DNA of 64,000 nt. It comes from an uncultured Bacteroides sp. (lineage in GTDB: Bacteria > Bacteroidota > Bacteroidia > Bacteroidales > UBA932). The DNA lies in assembly GCA_945874355.1 (NCBI GenBank), contig CAMCGB010000005.1, positions 62,001 to 126,000 of the forward strand, given 5' to 3'. Of this stretch, positions 32,111-40,271 are shown piece by piece (the first letter of the stretch is position 1; every line of letters starts with the position of its first letter). Made by a program: the position numbers and the translations under genes. Below the pieces are notes generated by a model. The model saw nothing but the letters and a program-made list of their open reading frames with translations. It ran no database searches and was not told the origin of the DNA.

Positions 32111-32203
32111 TTATATAGCACTGAAGCTGCTGTAGTTGATAGCGATATTGACGCATTTGGATTTCTCGCAGCTTACGGTTTTGCCCGCAGCGGTGAATGT
32201 TGC
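32111..32203 (-). pseudogene. Possible 3' remnant of a beta-rich surface protein gene
   Basis: Open frame without start reads ATFTAAGKTVSCEKSKCVNIAINYSSFSAI*, directly downstream of the fimbrillin-like gene in another frame. Confidence 0.3.
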
Positions 32204-32244
32204 ACTAGCGGTCGTCCTCCAAAAAGTTATACGCTTTGTGGGCG

Positions 32245-33228
32245 TTATTCAGGTATCGTTACCGTCATACGGTAGATATTTCCCTTTTCAAGTTGCAAAT
32301 CGCCTGAAAGCGTCTTGACGGCAGGGCCATAATTTGCCCCATCGACCGTTGCGGTGAATTTCAGCTTGCTGCCTGCTTCAAGTTTAGAGAAATTCCAACC
32401 GACGAAATACAGTGTTACGGAGCCGGAAGCAGGAATTACAATATCGGAATACAAATCCCAGATATGGATAGGTCCGCTTCCACGACCTATTATGCCATAT
32501 TTAGGTATATCCAGATATTCCCAGGAATCGTTATACGACCAATTCTTGTTGACATCAGAACCATCAGTGGTTTGTATATTCATTTTGGACAAGGTTTTCC
32601 CTTTCATGGCATCAGGGAAACTGGCCGTCAACTTGAGCACTATCATTTGGTTGGAGAGCGTCACATTAAGAGTGTTGGCCTTGATATCGTCCTTATTGGC
32701 AACGCCATCCATTATACAGTAGTTTCTCAGGTGAGAAGCGTCGTTGTCCTCTGTCTGCTTGAGTAAATCAAAGTTTCCTTGTATGTACTCGCTTCCGACT
32801 TCTGCATTGTACAATGCGGAAAAATCTTTGCCTTCGTAATTCTTGTATGGGGTTGTCTTGTAGTACCGCGACCCATCGTAATTCAGTGCAGGGTAAATGA
32901 CGATTACCTTTGCGGGCGAAGGGCCGCCGGTGAAGACACCTGTGAATTCCGCCTGGACACGGCCTGCCGTGCCGCTAGAGGTGAAATTGTCAACCGCAAC
33001 CAACTTGCCTGCGTCGTCCAACGTGACTACGGAAATGGTCTCGGATGCTTCCCAGCTGGTCTTGAGGACGTTGCCGTCGGGCTCATAAGTAACCTTGGTG
33101 TTGCCTCCGATGTTGGCGACAAGAGTCATAGGCACGCCCTGGCTCTGCTCGGACGCGGGAACTTCATTTTTCTGGCAGGAAACGGCCACTGTGGCTGCTA
33201 TCACTGCGAATGCAAGAATCTTCTTCAT
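32245..33228 (-). CDS. Fimbrillin-like (Mfa-like) lipoprotein
   Basis: MKKILAFAVIAATVAVSCQKNE lipobox; TKVTYEPDGNVLKTSWEASETISVV, DNFTSSGTAGRVQAEFTG. Confidence 0.75.
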   Translation of the reverse strand: MKKILAFAVIAATVAVSCQKNEVPASEQSQGVPMTLVANIGGNTKVTYEPDGNVLKTSWEASETISVVTLDDAGKLVAVDNFTSSGTAGRVQAEFTGVFTGGPSPAKVIVIYPALNYDGSRYYKTTPYKNYEGKDFSALYNAEVGSEYIQGNFDLLKQTEDNDASHLRNYCIMDGVANKDDIKANTLNVTLSNQMIVLKLTASFPDAMKGKTLSKMNIQTTDGSDVNKNWSYNDSWEYLDIPKYGIIGRGSGPIHIWDLYSDIVIPASGSVTLYFVGWNFSKLEAGSKLKFTATVDGANYGPAVKTLSGDLQLEKGNIYRMTVTIPE

Positions 33229-33244
33229 TTCTGTTCCTCCTTAA

Positions 33245-33367
33245 CTAAAATAACAAATCAAGATCTCCTCCGTCTTTGAAGTCGGTGGCGCTGGCACAAA
33301 TGACAGACTGTGCCTCAATCTCGATGACAAGGCACTCAGGCTTTTTGTAAATCAATTCTTGTTTCAT
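33245..33367 (-). CDS. Small (40 aa) protein upstream of fimbrillin-like gene
   Basis: Not in the supplied ORF track; ATG at 33367: MKQELIYKKPECLVIEIEAQSVICASATDFKDGGDLDLLF*; 16 bp upstream of the fimbrillin-like ORF. Confidence 0.6.
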   Translation of the reverse strand: MKQELIYKKPECLVIEIEAQSVICASATDFKDGGDLDLLF

Positions 33368-33544
33368 TGTAGTTAATATATTTTTTAGTTTAGTTCAATC
33401 TGGTCTTTCTCTGTGAATGCGCGTCTGGCAAATGTAGTTTGTTCTCCCCGGAAAGTGCCTATCACAATCGGTCATTAAACTATCATTATCGTGCAAAAAG
33501 ACCGCAGCGGCACTGCTATTCTGCAGAAAATTGTATTTTTGTAT

Positions 33545-35236
33545 ATGCTAAAGTATCGACCGAATCTCTTGCTATGCGCGATATGCGCATTCCTCTGCGG
33601 AGCGCCTGCAGCCCTCACCGCCGCGTCCAAGCCCGGAAGCGCCATCATAGAACTGCTGAAAGACTATGACAGTCAGAAAGGTAAGGCGCGCATCGCCACG
33701 GCTGACAGAATCTTTGAACTTCTCGACAGGGAGGAGATAACCGACGATCGCCTCAGGGCTTCGAGCCGCACCCCGTCGGACAGTCTGAATATGCTGGTCT
33801 GGTACTGGGCTGGCGAATATCTCTGGACAACGCAGGATTATGATGAAGGTCTGGAATACTCCCTGAAAGCCTTACCACTGACTGGACGCTGGGGAGATCC
33901 GCTGATGGAGAGCGACTGCGAGCATCTTGTGGGCCTTTTCTATTTCCGAAGGGCGGATTATGAGAAGGCGGTCGGGCATTTGAGCCGGAGCCTGGAACTT
34001 TGCCGAGAGGAAGGTGAGGAGAGCCGCGTAGGCAGTACCCTCAATTCGCTTGCCGGCGTCTGCCTTACGGCCAAGCAACTGGATGAGAGCGAGAAATACA
34101 TCCTGGAGGCCATACGCATTTGCGAGAAGGCGAATGACACCAATCTGCTGCCCATACGCTACGGAATGGCCTCGGAAGTTTATCACATCAGGGGCGAGAA
34201 CCTGAAGTCGCTGGACTATGCTATCAGGGCTTTCCGGCTGGACTCCCTGCAGGGCAATACTGCCAGAATGGGCATACGTCTTTCGCAGATGGCGTCGGCT
34301 CAGATGGCTCTGGGTCAGGAAGATGCGGCGGTGCAGTCGCTCGAGAGGGCGATACCTATTCTGGAGGAGGCCGGCAATCTGGGCTCCCTGTCCATCTGCC
34401 ATAACCAGATGGGAGAACTTCTATCCAAACGGGGGCACAAAAAAGAGGCTGCCGCTCACTTTGAGATAGCCGCCGGGGTGTTTGCCGAGCGGGGCGATAT
34501 GTATGGAGAGAGCCGCGCACAGAGGGGGCTGTACGAGGCGCTAAGGGAGAGCGATCCGGGCAGGGCGGACAAGCATCTGCTGCGGTATTCTACGCTGAAG
34601 GACTCCATCTACCACCGTGATATGCAGCAGGCGGTAAGCGAGTTCAACGTAAAGTTCAGGACCGAGGAACTGATGCGGCAGGAGGAGAAGGCGAGGATGA
34701 GGAATCGCGCCCTCGCTTTCGGGATTGTCGCTCTGACCTTCCTGGTGCTGTTTATCGGGGCGGTGTGGTTCTACACGAGCCGGCTGCAGCAGCGTAAGCT
34801 CAAGGAGCTGGAGCGGTATATCGCTATGCGCGACCAGTACGCCCGGGCAGCTAAGGATCACAAAGAGGTTGAGAATGAGGCCATCGTCGAGGCTGACGAT
34901 GCCGACCTGCAGTTCCTGCTCAAGGTATCCGACACTGTAAACTCCCTTATGGATGAAGGCAAGAAGACGGACGTTGCCAGCATCGCTGCCTGCGTATGTA
35001 TGAGCGACAGCCGCTTCTACCGCCGGATTGTCGCACTCACGGGCCACAACCCCTCAAGCTACATCCAGCGTCTCAAAATCCAGAGGGCGAAGAACCTGCT
35101 GGACACGAACCCGCAGATGAACTTGTACGAGGTGGCTGAGCGCTGCGGTTTCGAAGCATATCCCAACTTTGTCCGCGCCTTCAAGAACGTCACGCAGCTT
35201 ACCCCTTCGGAGTACCGGAAACAGCAGGAAAAATAA
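33545..35236 (+). CDS. TPR-TM-AraC family transcriptional regulator
   Basis: Signal/anchor, TPR-like helices, TM segment LAFGIVALTFLVLFIGAVWFY, C-term AraC HTH (VASIAACVCMSDSRFYRRI...VAERCGFEAYPNFVRAFKNVTQLTPSEYRK). Confidence 0.85.
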   Translation: MLKYRPNLLLCAICAFLCGAPAALTAASKPGSAIIELLKDYDSQKGKARIATADRIFELLDREEITDDRLRASSRTPSDSLNMLVWYWAGEYLWTTQDYDEGLEYSLKALPLTGRWGDPLMESDCEHLVGLFYFRRADYEKAVGHLSRSLELCREEGEESRVGSTLNSLAGVCLTAKQLDESEKYILEAIRICEKANDTNLLPIRYGMASEVYHIRGENLKSLDYAIRAFRLDSLQGNTARMGIRLSQMASAQMALGQEDAAVQSLERAIPILEEAGNLGSLSICHNQMGELLSKRGHKKEAAAHFEIAAGVFAERGDMYGESRAQRGLYEALRESDPGRADKHLLRYSTLKDSIYHRDMQQAVSEFNVKFRTEELMRQEEKARMRNRALAFGIVALTFLVLFIGAVWFYTSRLQQRKLKELERYIAMRDQYARAAKDHKEVENEAIVEADDADLQFLLKVSDTVNSLMDEGKKTDVASIAACVCMSDSRFYRRIVALTGHNPSSYIQRLKIQRAKNLLDTNPQMNLYEVAERCGFEAYPNFVRAFKNVTQLTPSEYRKQQEK

Positions 35237-35253
35237 TTTCCAAAACTATCGTC

Positions 35254-36273
35254 ATGAGTTACAAGAATTTGCTCGGAAGCATCGAGAACACTGAAAAGGC
35301 CATCAAGAGCGTGAAGGATATGTTCCAGAACAACCTCTCGGCCCAGCTTGCACTTTTGAGGGTTACCGCACCTATGATTGTCCTCTCCAACACCGGCCTG
35401 AATGACGAGCTGAACGGGGTAGAAAGGCCCGTCGGATTCCCCATCAAGGATATGGGAGAACAGAGGGCCGAAGTTGTGCATTCGCTGGCCAAATGGAAGA
35501 GGCTGAAGCTCGCCCAGCTGGGAGTCGAGCCCGGCAGGGGTATCTACACCGATATGAATGCCCTTCGTCCCGACGAGCATCTGGACAATCTGCACTCAAT
35601 ATATGTGGACCAGTGGGACTGGGAAAAGGTCATACGCAAGGAAGAGCGGAATCTGGACTTTCTGAAAAAGACTGTCCGCAGAATATACGAAGCCATCAAA
35701 GTCACTGAGAACAAGATATTTGTGGAATATCCCCAGATTGAGCCCCAGCTCAGCGACGAAATCCATTTTATCCACTCCGAAGAACTGCTGCAGATGTATC
35801 CCGACCTGAGTGCGAAACAAAGAGAGGACGAAATCGTGCGCAAGTGGGGCGCCGTATTCATTATAGGCATAGGTGCCCCGCTCTCCAATGGTCAGGCGCA
35901 CGACTCAAGAGCGGCAGACTACGACGACTGGAGCACCATTAACAGCGACGGCTACTGCGGACTCAACGGCGACCTGCTTTTGTGGAATTCCGTTCTCGAA
36001 GAGGCTTTCGAGATTTCCAGTATGGGTATCAGGGTGGACGAGAGCGCACTCAAGCTCCAGCTCGCACTGAGGGGTGAGGAGTATAAGGAAAGCCTTATGT
36101 TCCACAGCAAGCTGCTCGCAGGAGAGCTCCCCTACACCATAGGCGGTGGCATAGGTCAATCGAGGCTTTGTATGTTCCTTCTGCGCAAAGCCCATATAGG
36201 CGAAGTGCAGAGCAGCATTTGGCCCGAAGAAATGCGCTCCGAATGCAAATCACAGGGCATAGAACTTCTTTAA
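35254..36273 (+). CDS. asnA: Aspartate--ammonia ligase
   Basis: LSAQLALLRVTAPMIVLSNTGLNDELNG, GIYTDMNALRPDE, GGGIGQSRLCMFLLRKAHIGEVQ. Confidence 0.96.
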   Translation: MSYKNLLGSIENTEKAIKSVKDMFQNNLSAQLALLRVTAPMIVLSNTGLNDELNGVERPVGFPIKDMGEQRAEVVHSLAKWKRLKLAQLGVEPGRGIYTDMNALRPDEHLDNLHSIYVDQWDWEKVIRKEERNLDFLKKTVRRIYEAIKVTENKIFVEYPQIEPQLSDEIHFIHSEELLQMYPDLSAKQREDEIVRKWGAVFIIGIGAPLSNGQAHDSRAADYDDWSTINSDGYCGLNGDLLLWNSVLEEAFEISSMGIRVDESALKLQLALRGEEYKESLMFHSKLLAGELPYTIGGGIGQSRLCMFLLRKAHIGEVQSSIWPEEMRSECKSQGIELL

Positions 36274-36352
36274 CAAGCTACTCCTGCCGGATGACACGGC
36301 ACGCCTTCATTGTTTACCGGGAGCATCAAACTCAGCGGGATGTCCAAGATGA

Positions 36353-36532
36353 ATTTTTCTTGTTGGCTATAGGGTGAATTCCGTCAAGGCCACCAGGTTC
36401 CGTCAATGGGCCACAAAAATTGCACGTCAGATTGCGGGAATGATTGCAGGAATGGTTGCAGGAATGATTGCGGGAATGGTTGCAGGGCTTCGAGCAATTC
36501 ACCTCGCTCAACGAGGTTTACTAGTCAACTGA
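36353..36532 (+). pseudogene. Remnant of a RhuM-family gene
   Basis: Start-less frame IFLVGYRVNSVKATRFRQWATKIARQ... resembles the RhuM core (xxVGYRVNSxxxTxFRQWATxxL); runs into the 12-bp tandem repeat. Confidence 0.55.
36431..36490 (+). repeat. 12-bp tandem repeat (RTTGCRGGAATG), about 5 units
   Basis: ATTGCGGGAATG ATTGCAGGAATG GTTGCAGGAATG ATTGCGGGAATG GTTGCAGGGCTT. Confidence 0.95.
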
Positions 36533-36664
36533 TTATTAACAACATAGCAACTTACCCTATGTAAGGTGGCGACTAAATGATGCCACCTGCAACACCGCTA
36601 AAAGTTAACACTTTGATATTCGGTGCATTAGCATTTTCGGCTGTGTAAGGTGAATTGCACGAAG
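36488..36664. repeat. Structured intergenic repeat family A, copy 1
   Basis: Outer IR CTTCG-a-GCAATTCACCT / AGGTGAATTGC-a-CGAAG; inner hairpin AGGTGGC-N11-GCCACCT. Confidence 0.8.
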
Positions 36665-36667
36665 GCG

Positions 36668-36862
36668 CGGCGCTGCGATGTAAAGCTTTCAGGCTGCCAC
36701 AAGGCGGACATATCCACCCCCGGAGAGGGCAGGGGGACGGGGCCCGGAAGATACAAGTTATCACGAAGTGATGACGCAGTAGATTCTGGGAGGGGCCGTA
36801 GCGAGGCGTAGCCGAGCGGAGCTCCGCCGTTGGCAGCCTGAAAGCTGATAGCAGCGCTGCCG
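36668..36862. repeat. Element bounded by perfect 16-bp inverted repeats
   Basis: AGCTTTCAGGCTGCCA (36684-36699) and TGGCAGCCTGAAAGCT (36832-36847), extended by GCGCTGC/GCAGCGC. Confidence 0.75.
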
Positions 36863-36876
36863 CCCGGTTCAAAACA

Positions 36877-36970
36877 GATTTCTCGACTTCGCACTTCGTG
36901 CTCCGCTCGAAATGACAGGGGGAAAGCGCTGCGCTTGCTCGAAATGACAGGGGGAAAGCGCTGCGCTCGG
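36877..36970 (+). repeat. Repeat family B copy with 32-bp tandem extension
   Basis: AGATTTCTCGACTTCGCACTTCGTGCTCCGCTCGAAATGACAGG; GCTCGAAATGACAGGGGGAAAGCGCTGCGCT repeated at 36905 and 36937. Confidence 0.8.
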
Positions 36971-36975
36971 TAAAG

Positions 36976-38502
36976 CTACTCCAGCGACCATTCGGCGCCG
37001 TCCTTCGTATCCTTGACCTTGATACCGAGGGCGGAGAGAGAGTCGCGGATATGGTCCGAAAGGCTCCAGTCCTTGGCAGCCTTGGCCTTGGCCCTCTGCT
37101 CGAGCACCATATCCATAAGCCCGGCAACCACCTTGGAAGATGCGCCCTGCGCCTGCTCCTCGTCCACAAGACCGAGAACTCCGAAAAGAACATCGTCGTA
37201 GAGCTGCACCAGCGCCTTGAAATCGTTCTGACTCAGGCGCAGCTGACCCGCCTTGGCAGAATTGATCAGCTTGACGCTCTCGGAGAAGGCAGCAAGCACC
37301 ATAGGGGTATTCATATCGTCGCACAGCGCGTCGTAAATGCTATCGAAGATGGAAACAATCTCCTTGGAGTCAGCCTGGCAACTTTCAGGCGCTGCGACCA
37401 GCTCTTCTTCGCCATATACATACTCCTTGCGCGCCACACCCGCCATAGCATAAAGGTCTTTTGCGGCCTGCATCAGACGGCGCAGACCCTTGGAAGCGGC
37501 CTCGAGAGCCTCATTGGAAAAGTCCAGGGTTCCGCGATAATGGGCCTGAAGTATAAAGAAACGGACAGTCATAGGGCTGTAGGCCCTCTCCAGCTTGGGA
37601 TGGGACCCGCTGAAAAGCTCCGGCAGGGTGATGAAATTGCCGAGCGACTTGCCCATCTTCTGCCCGTTGATGGTAATCATATTATTGTGCACCCAATAAT
37701 GCACCCCCTGAGTGCCCCTGGAAGCCTGGTTCTGGGCTATCTCGCATTCGTGGTGGGGGAACATCAAATCCATTCCGCCTCCGTGGATATCAAACTCCCT
37801 TCCCAGATACTTCTCCCCCATCACAGAGCACTCCAGATGCCAGCCCGGGAAACCCTCTCCCCAAGGCGAATTCCACCTCATAATATGCTCAGGCTCAGCC
37901 TTCTTCCATAGTGCAAAATCATAGGGAGCCTTCTTGTCGGACTGCCCGTCGAGGTTCCTCGTGCCCTCGAGGGTGGCATCGAGGCTGCGCCCGGACAATA
38001 CCCCGTAATGGAAATCAAGGTCGTACTTCTGCACATCGAAATATATGCTTCCGTTGCTCTCGTATGCATAGCCCGCGTCGAGAATCTTCTGAACGGCTTC
38101 AATCTGCTCCAGAATATGTCCGGAGGCGCGGGGCTCGATGGAAGGAGGGGCGACATTGAGCTTGCGCATAGCCTCGTGATAGCGCAGAGTATAAGTCTGC
38201 ACCACCTCCATTGGCTCCAGCTGCTCGAGGCGGGCCTTCTTTGCAATCTTATCCTCGCCCTCATCGGCATCGTGCTCAAGATGACCTACATCGGTGATGT
38301 TCCTCACATATCTGACCTTATAGCCAAGATGCCTGAGCAGCTTGCTGAGCACATCATAAGTCACCCCGGGACGGGCATGGCCCAGATGGGCTTCACCATA
38401 AACGGTAGGACCGCAGACATACATTCCCACGTGACCGGGATGAACGGGCTTGAACAGCTCCTTGGTGCGGCTTAAGGTATTGTAGAGCAGAAGATTCCTC
38501 AT
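36976..38502 (-). CDS. cysS: Cysteine--tRNA ligase
   Basis: [38 protein letters not shown] (KMSKS-like). Confidence 0.96.
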   Translation of the reverse strand: MRNLLLYNTLSRTKELFKPVHPGHVGMYVCGPTVYGEAHLGHARPGVTYDVLSKLLRHLGYKVRYVRNITDVGHLEHDADEGEDKIAKKARLEQLEPMEVVQTYTLRYHEAMRKLNVAPPSIEPRASGHILEQIEAVQKILDAGYAYESNGSIYFDVQKYDLDFHYGVLSGRSLDATLEGTRNLDGQSDKKAPYDFALWKKAEPEHIMRWNSPWGEGFPGWHLECSVMGEKYLGREFDIHGGGMDLMFPHHECEIAQNQASRGTQGVHYWVHNNMITINGQKMGKSLGNFITLPELFSGSHPKLERAYSPMTVRFFILQAHYRGTLDFSNEALEAASKGLRRLMQAAKDLYAMAGVARKEYVYGEEELVAAPESCQADSKEIVSIFDSIYDALCDDMNTPMVLAAFSESVKLINSAKAGQLRLSQNDFKALVQLYDDVLFGVLGLVDEEQAQGASSKVVAGLMDMVLEQRAKAKAAKDWSLSDHIRDSLSALGIKVKDTKDGAEWSLE

Positions 38503-38568
38503 ATTCTGTGCTTTTTGGCGTTCGACTTTCTGCGCTCCCTTGGTCTTGGGAGCAAAATTTTACGAATA

Positions 38569-38584
38569 TACGAATAAATTCGTA
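38569..38584. promoter_or_regulatory. Palindrome TACGAAT-AA-ATTCGTA in the cysS/xth divergent intergenic region
   Basis: Perfect 7-bp inverted repeat with adjacent direct repeat ACGAATA. Confidence 0.4.
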
Positions 38585-38607
38585 TTTTTGAGCTTTAATC
38601 TTACGCA

Positions 38608-39360
38608 ATGAAACTGATAAGCTGGAATGTCAACGGTCTTCGCGCCGTGGCGGGGAAGGGATTCAGCGAAATTTTCGCCTCCCTGGACGCCGATTTTGTA
38701 TGTCTTCAGGAAACCAAGCTCCAGCAGGGGCAGATCGATCTCGAGTTCGAGGGTTACTCTTCCTGGTGGAACTACGCCGAGAAAAAGGGATATTCCGGCA
38801 CCTGCATATACTCTAGACTAGAGCCCCTGAGCGTAAGTTACGGGATAGGAGCCGGGGAGCACGACAGCGAAGGAAGGGTCATCACACTGGAAACCAAAGA
38901 CTTCTATCTGGTGAACGTTTATACTCCGAACTCCCAGGACGGCCTTAAAAGACTAGACTATCGTATGCAGTGGGAGGACGCTTTCAGGGAGTACCTGTGC
39001 CGTCTGAAGAGCAAGAAAGGAGTCATCGTATGCGGAGATATGAATGTCGCACACGAAGAGATTGACCTCAAGAACCCCGCCACAAACCACTTCAACGCCG
39101 GGTTCTCCGACGAAGAGAGGGCTAAGATGACTTCGCTGCTCGCCTCGGGATTCATAGACTCGTGGAGGGAGCTCCATCCCGAAGAGCAGAAATACTCCTG
39201 GTGGTCATACCGTATGAGAGCCCGCGAGCGGAACGTGGGGTGGAGAATTGACTATTTTCTGGTAAGCGAAGATTTGAGAAGCCGCATCGCCGGGGCGGAA
39301 ATCCACAACGAGATTTTCGGCTCGGACCACTGTCCGGTGGAGCTGACCCTTTCCGACTAG
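38608..39360 (+). CDS. xth: Exodeoxyribonuclease III
   Basis: MKLISWNVNGLRAV, CLQETKLQ, YTPNSQDGLKRLDYR, CGDMNVAHEEIDLKNPATN, GSDHCPVEL. Confidence 0.95.
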   Translation: MKLISWNVNGLRAVAGKGFSEIFASLDADFVCLQETKLQQGQIDLEFEGYSSWWNYAEKKGYSGTCIYSRLEPLSVSYGIGAGEHDSEGRVITLETKDFYLVNVYTPNSQDGLKRLDYRMQWEDAFREYLCRLKSKKGVIVCGDMNVAHEEIDLKNPATNHFNAGFSDEERAKMTSLLASGFIDSWRELHPEEQKYSWWSYRMRARERNVGWRIDYFLVSEDLRSRIAGAEIHNEIFGSDHCPVELTLSD

Positions 39361-40271
39361 GACTTTTTCGCACTCCCCTTTCCGAGACGGTCAATCACGA
39401 AGACCAGCGCGGCACCTGCAAGACAGCACAGCACGGCGGGCAGAATCTGGTAATCCAGAACTGCGGCGCTGCCGGTGCGTAGTACCTGGGCGCTGCTGAC
39501 GGCCTGCATATCGTACCAGGGCCATACTTTAATCAGCGAACCGAGCACAAAACCCAGCAGGACTATCATCGTCTGCTTCTCCCATTTTGCCAGCAGGAAA
39601 TGCAGAAGCTTCGCGAAAGCAAGGATTCCCACAATGCAACCGGCTGCCATTACAAGAAGGACAGGGACGTTAAGGGTGGAAACGGCATTCATTATGTAGT
39701 CATATTTGCCGAGAATCAGCAGGACGAAACTGCCCGACACGCCGGGAAGAATCATAGTGCAGATGGCAAGGGCGCCGCAAATGAAGATAAACCATAGCGC
39801 ATCGGTAGTCTGGGTAGGAGACAGGAGGCAGAGCGCAACTCCTAGCCCGAGGCCAAGAACCAGAAAAATGGCATCAGTCCCCTTCCATCCCTTTATATCC
39901 CTGAACATCAGGGCGGAAGAGCAAAGGATAAGCCCGAAGAAAAAGGCCCAGGTTAGAACCGGATAGTACGCCAGGACATAGGTCATCAGCTTTGCGAGCG
40001 AGAAGATGCTCACAAGCACGCCGAGAAGCAGGGCAAGCAGGAAATTACCGTTGATGCTCTGCCAGAACTCCTTGAAACGGCCCTTGAACAGGCTGCTGTA
40101 GGTCTTCTTTTCGGTAAGGGCGTTCAGCGAGCCCACGATATCGGAGTAGATTCCGGTCAGAAGGGCGATTGTACCTCCGCTCACGCCGGGAACCACATTG
40201 GCGGCCCCCATTCCGAAGCCCTTGAGGGCTACATAGAAGTAATGCTTCAATGCTTTCATACTGTTATTCAA
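39357..40271 (-). CDS. DUF368 membrane protein (PopT-like undecaprenyl-phosphate translocase candidate)
   Basis: Multi-TM; GMGAANVVPGVSGGTIALLTGIY, ICTMILPGVSGSFVLLILGKYDYI. Confidence 0.85.
   Translation of the reverse strand: MNNSMKALKHYFYVALKGFGMGAANVVPGVSGGTIALLTGIYSDIVGSLNALTEKKTYSSLFKGRFKEFWQSINGNFLLALLLGVLVSIFSLAKLMTYVLAYYPVLTWAFFFGLILCSSALMFRDIKGWKGTDAIFLVLGLGLGVALCLLSPTQTTDALWFIFICGALAICTMILPGVSGSFVLLILGKYDYIMNAVSTLNVPVLLVMAAGCIVGILAFAKLLHFLLAKWEKQTMIVLLGFVLGSLIKVWPWYDMQAVSSAQVLRTGSAAVLDYQILPAVLCCLAGAALVFVIDRLGKGSAKKS

Noticed and set aside
36431-36490. Possible CRISPR or short-spacer array
   Set aside because: Units are contiguous 12-mers with no spacers and no cas genes; simple tandem repeat
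36573-37193. 206-aa ORF overlapping the cysS 3' end and intergenic repeats
   Set aside because: Composed of repeat translations (PCHFERSTKCEVEKSVL) plus antisense or out-of-frame cysS; not a plausible gene
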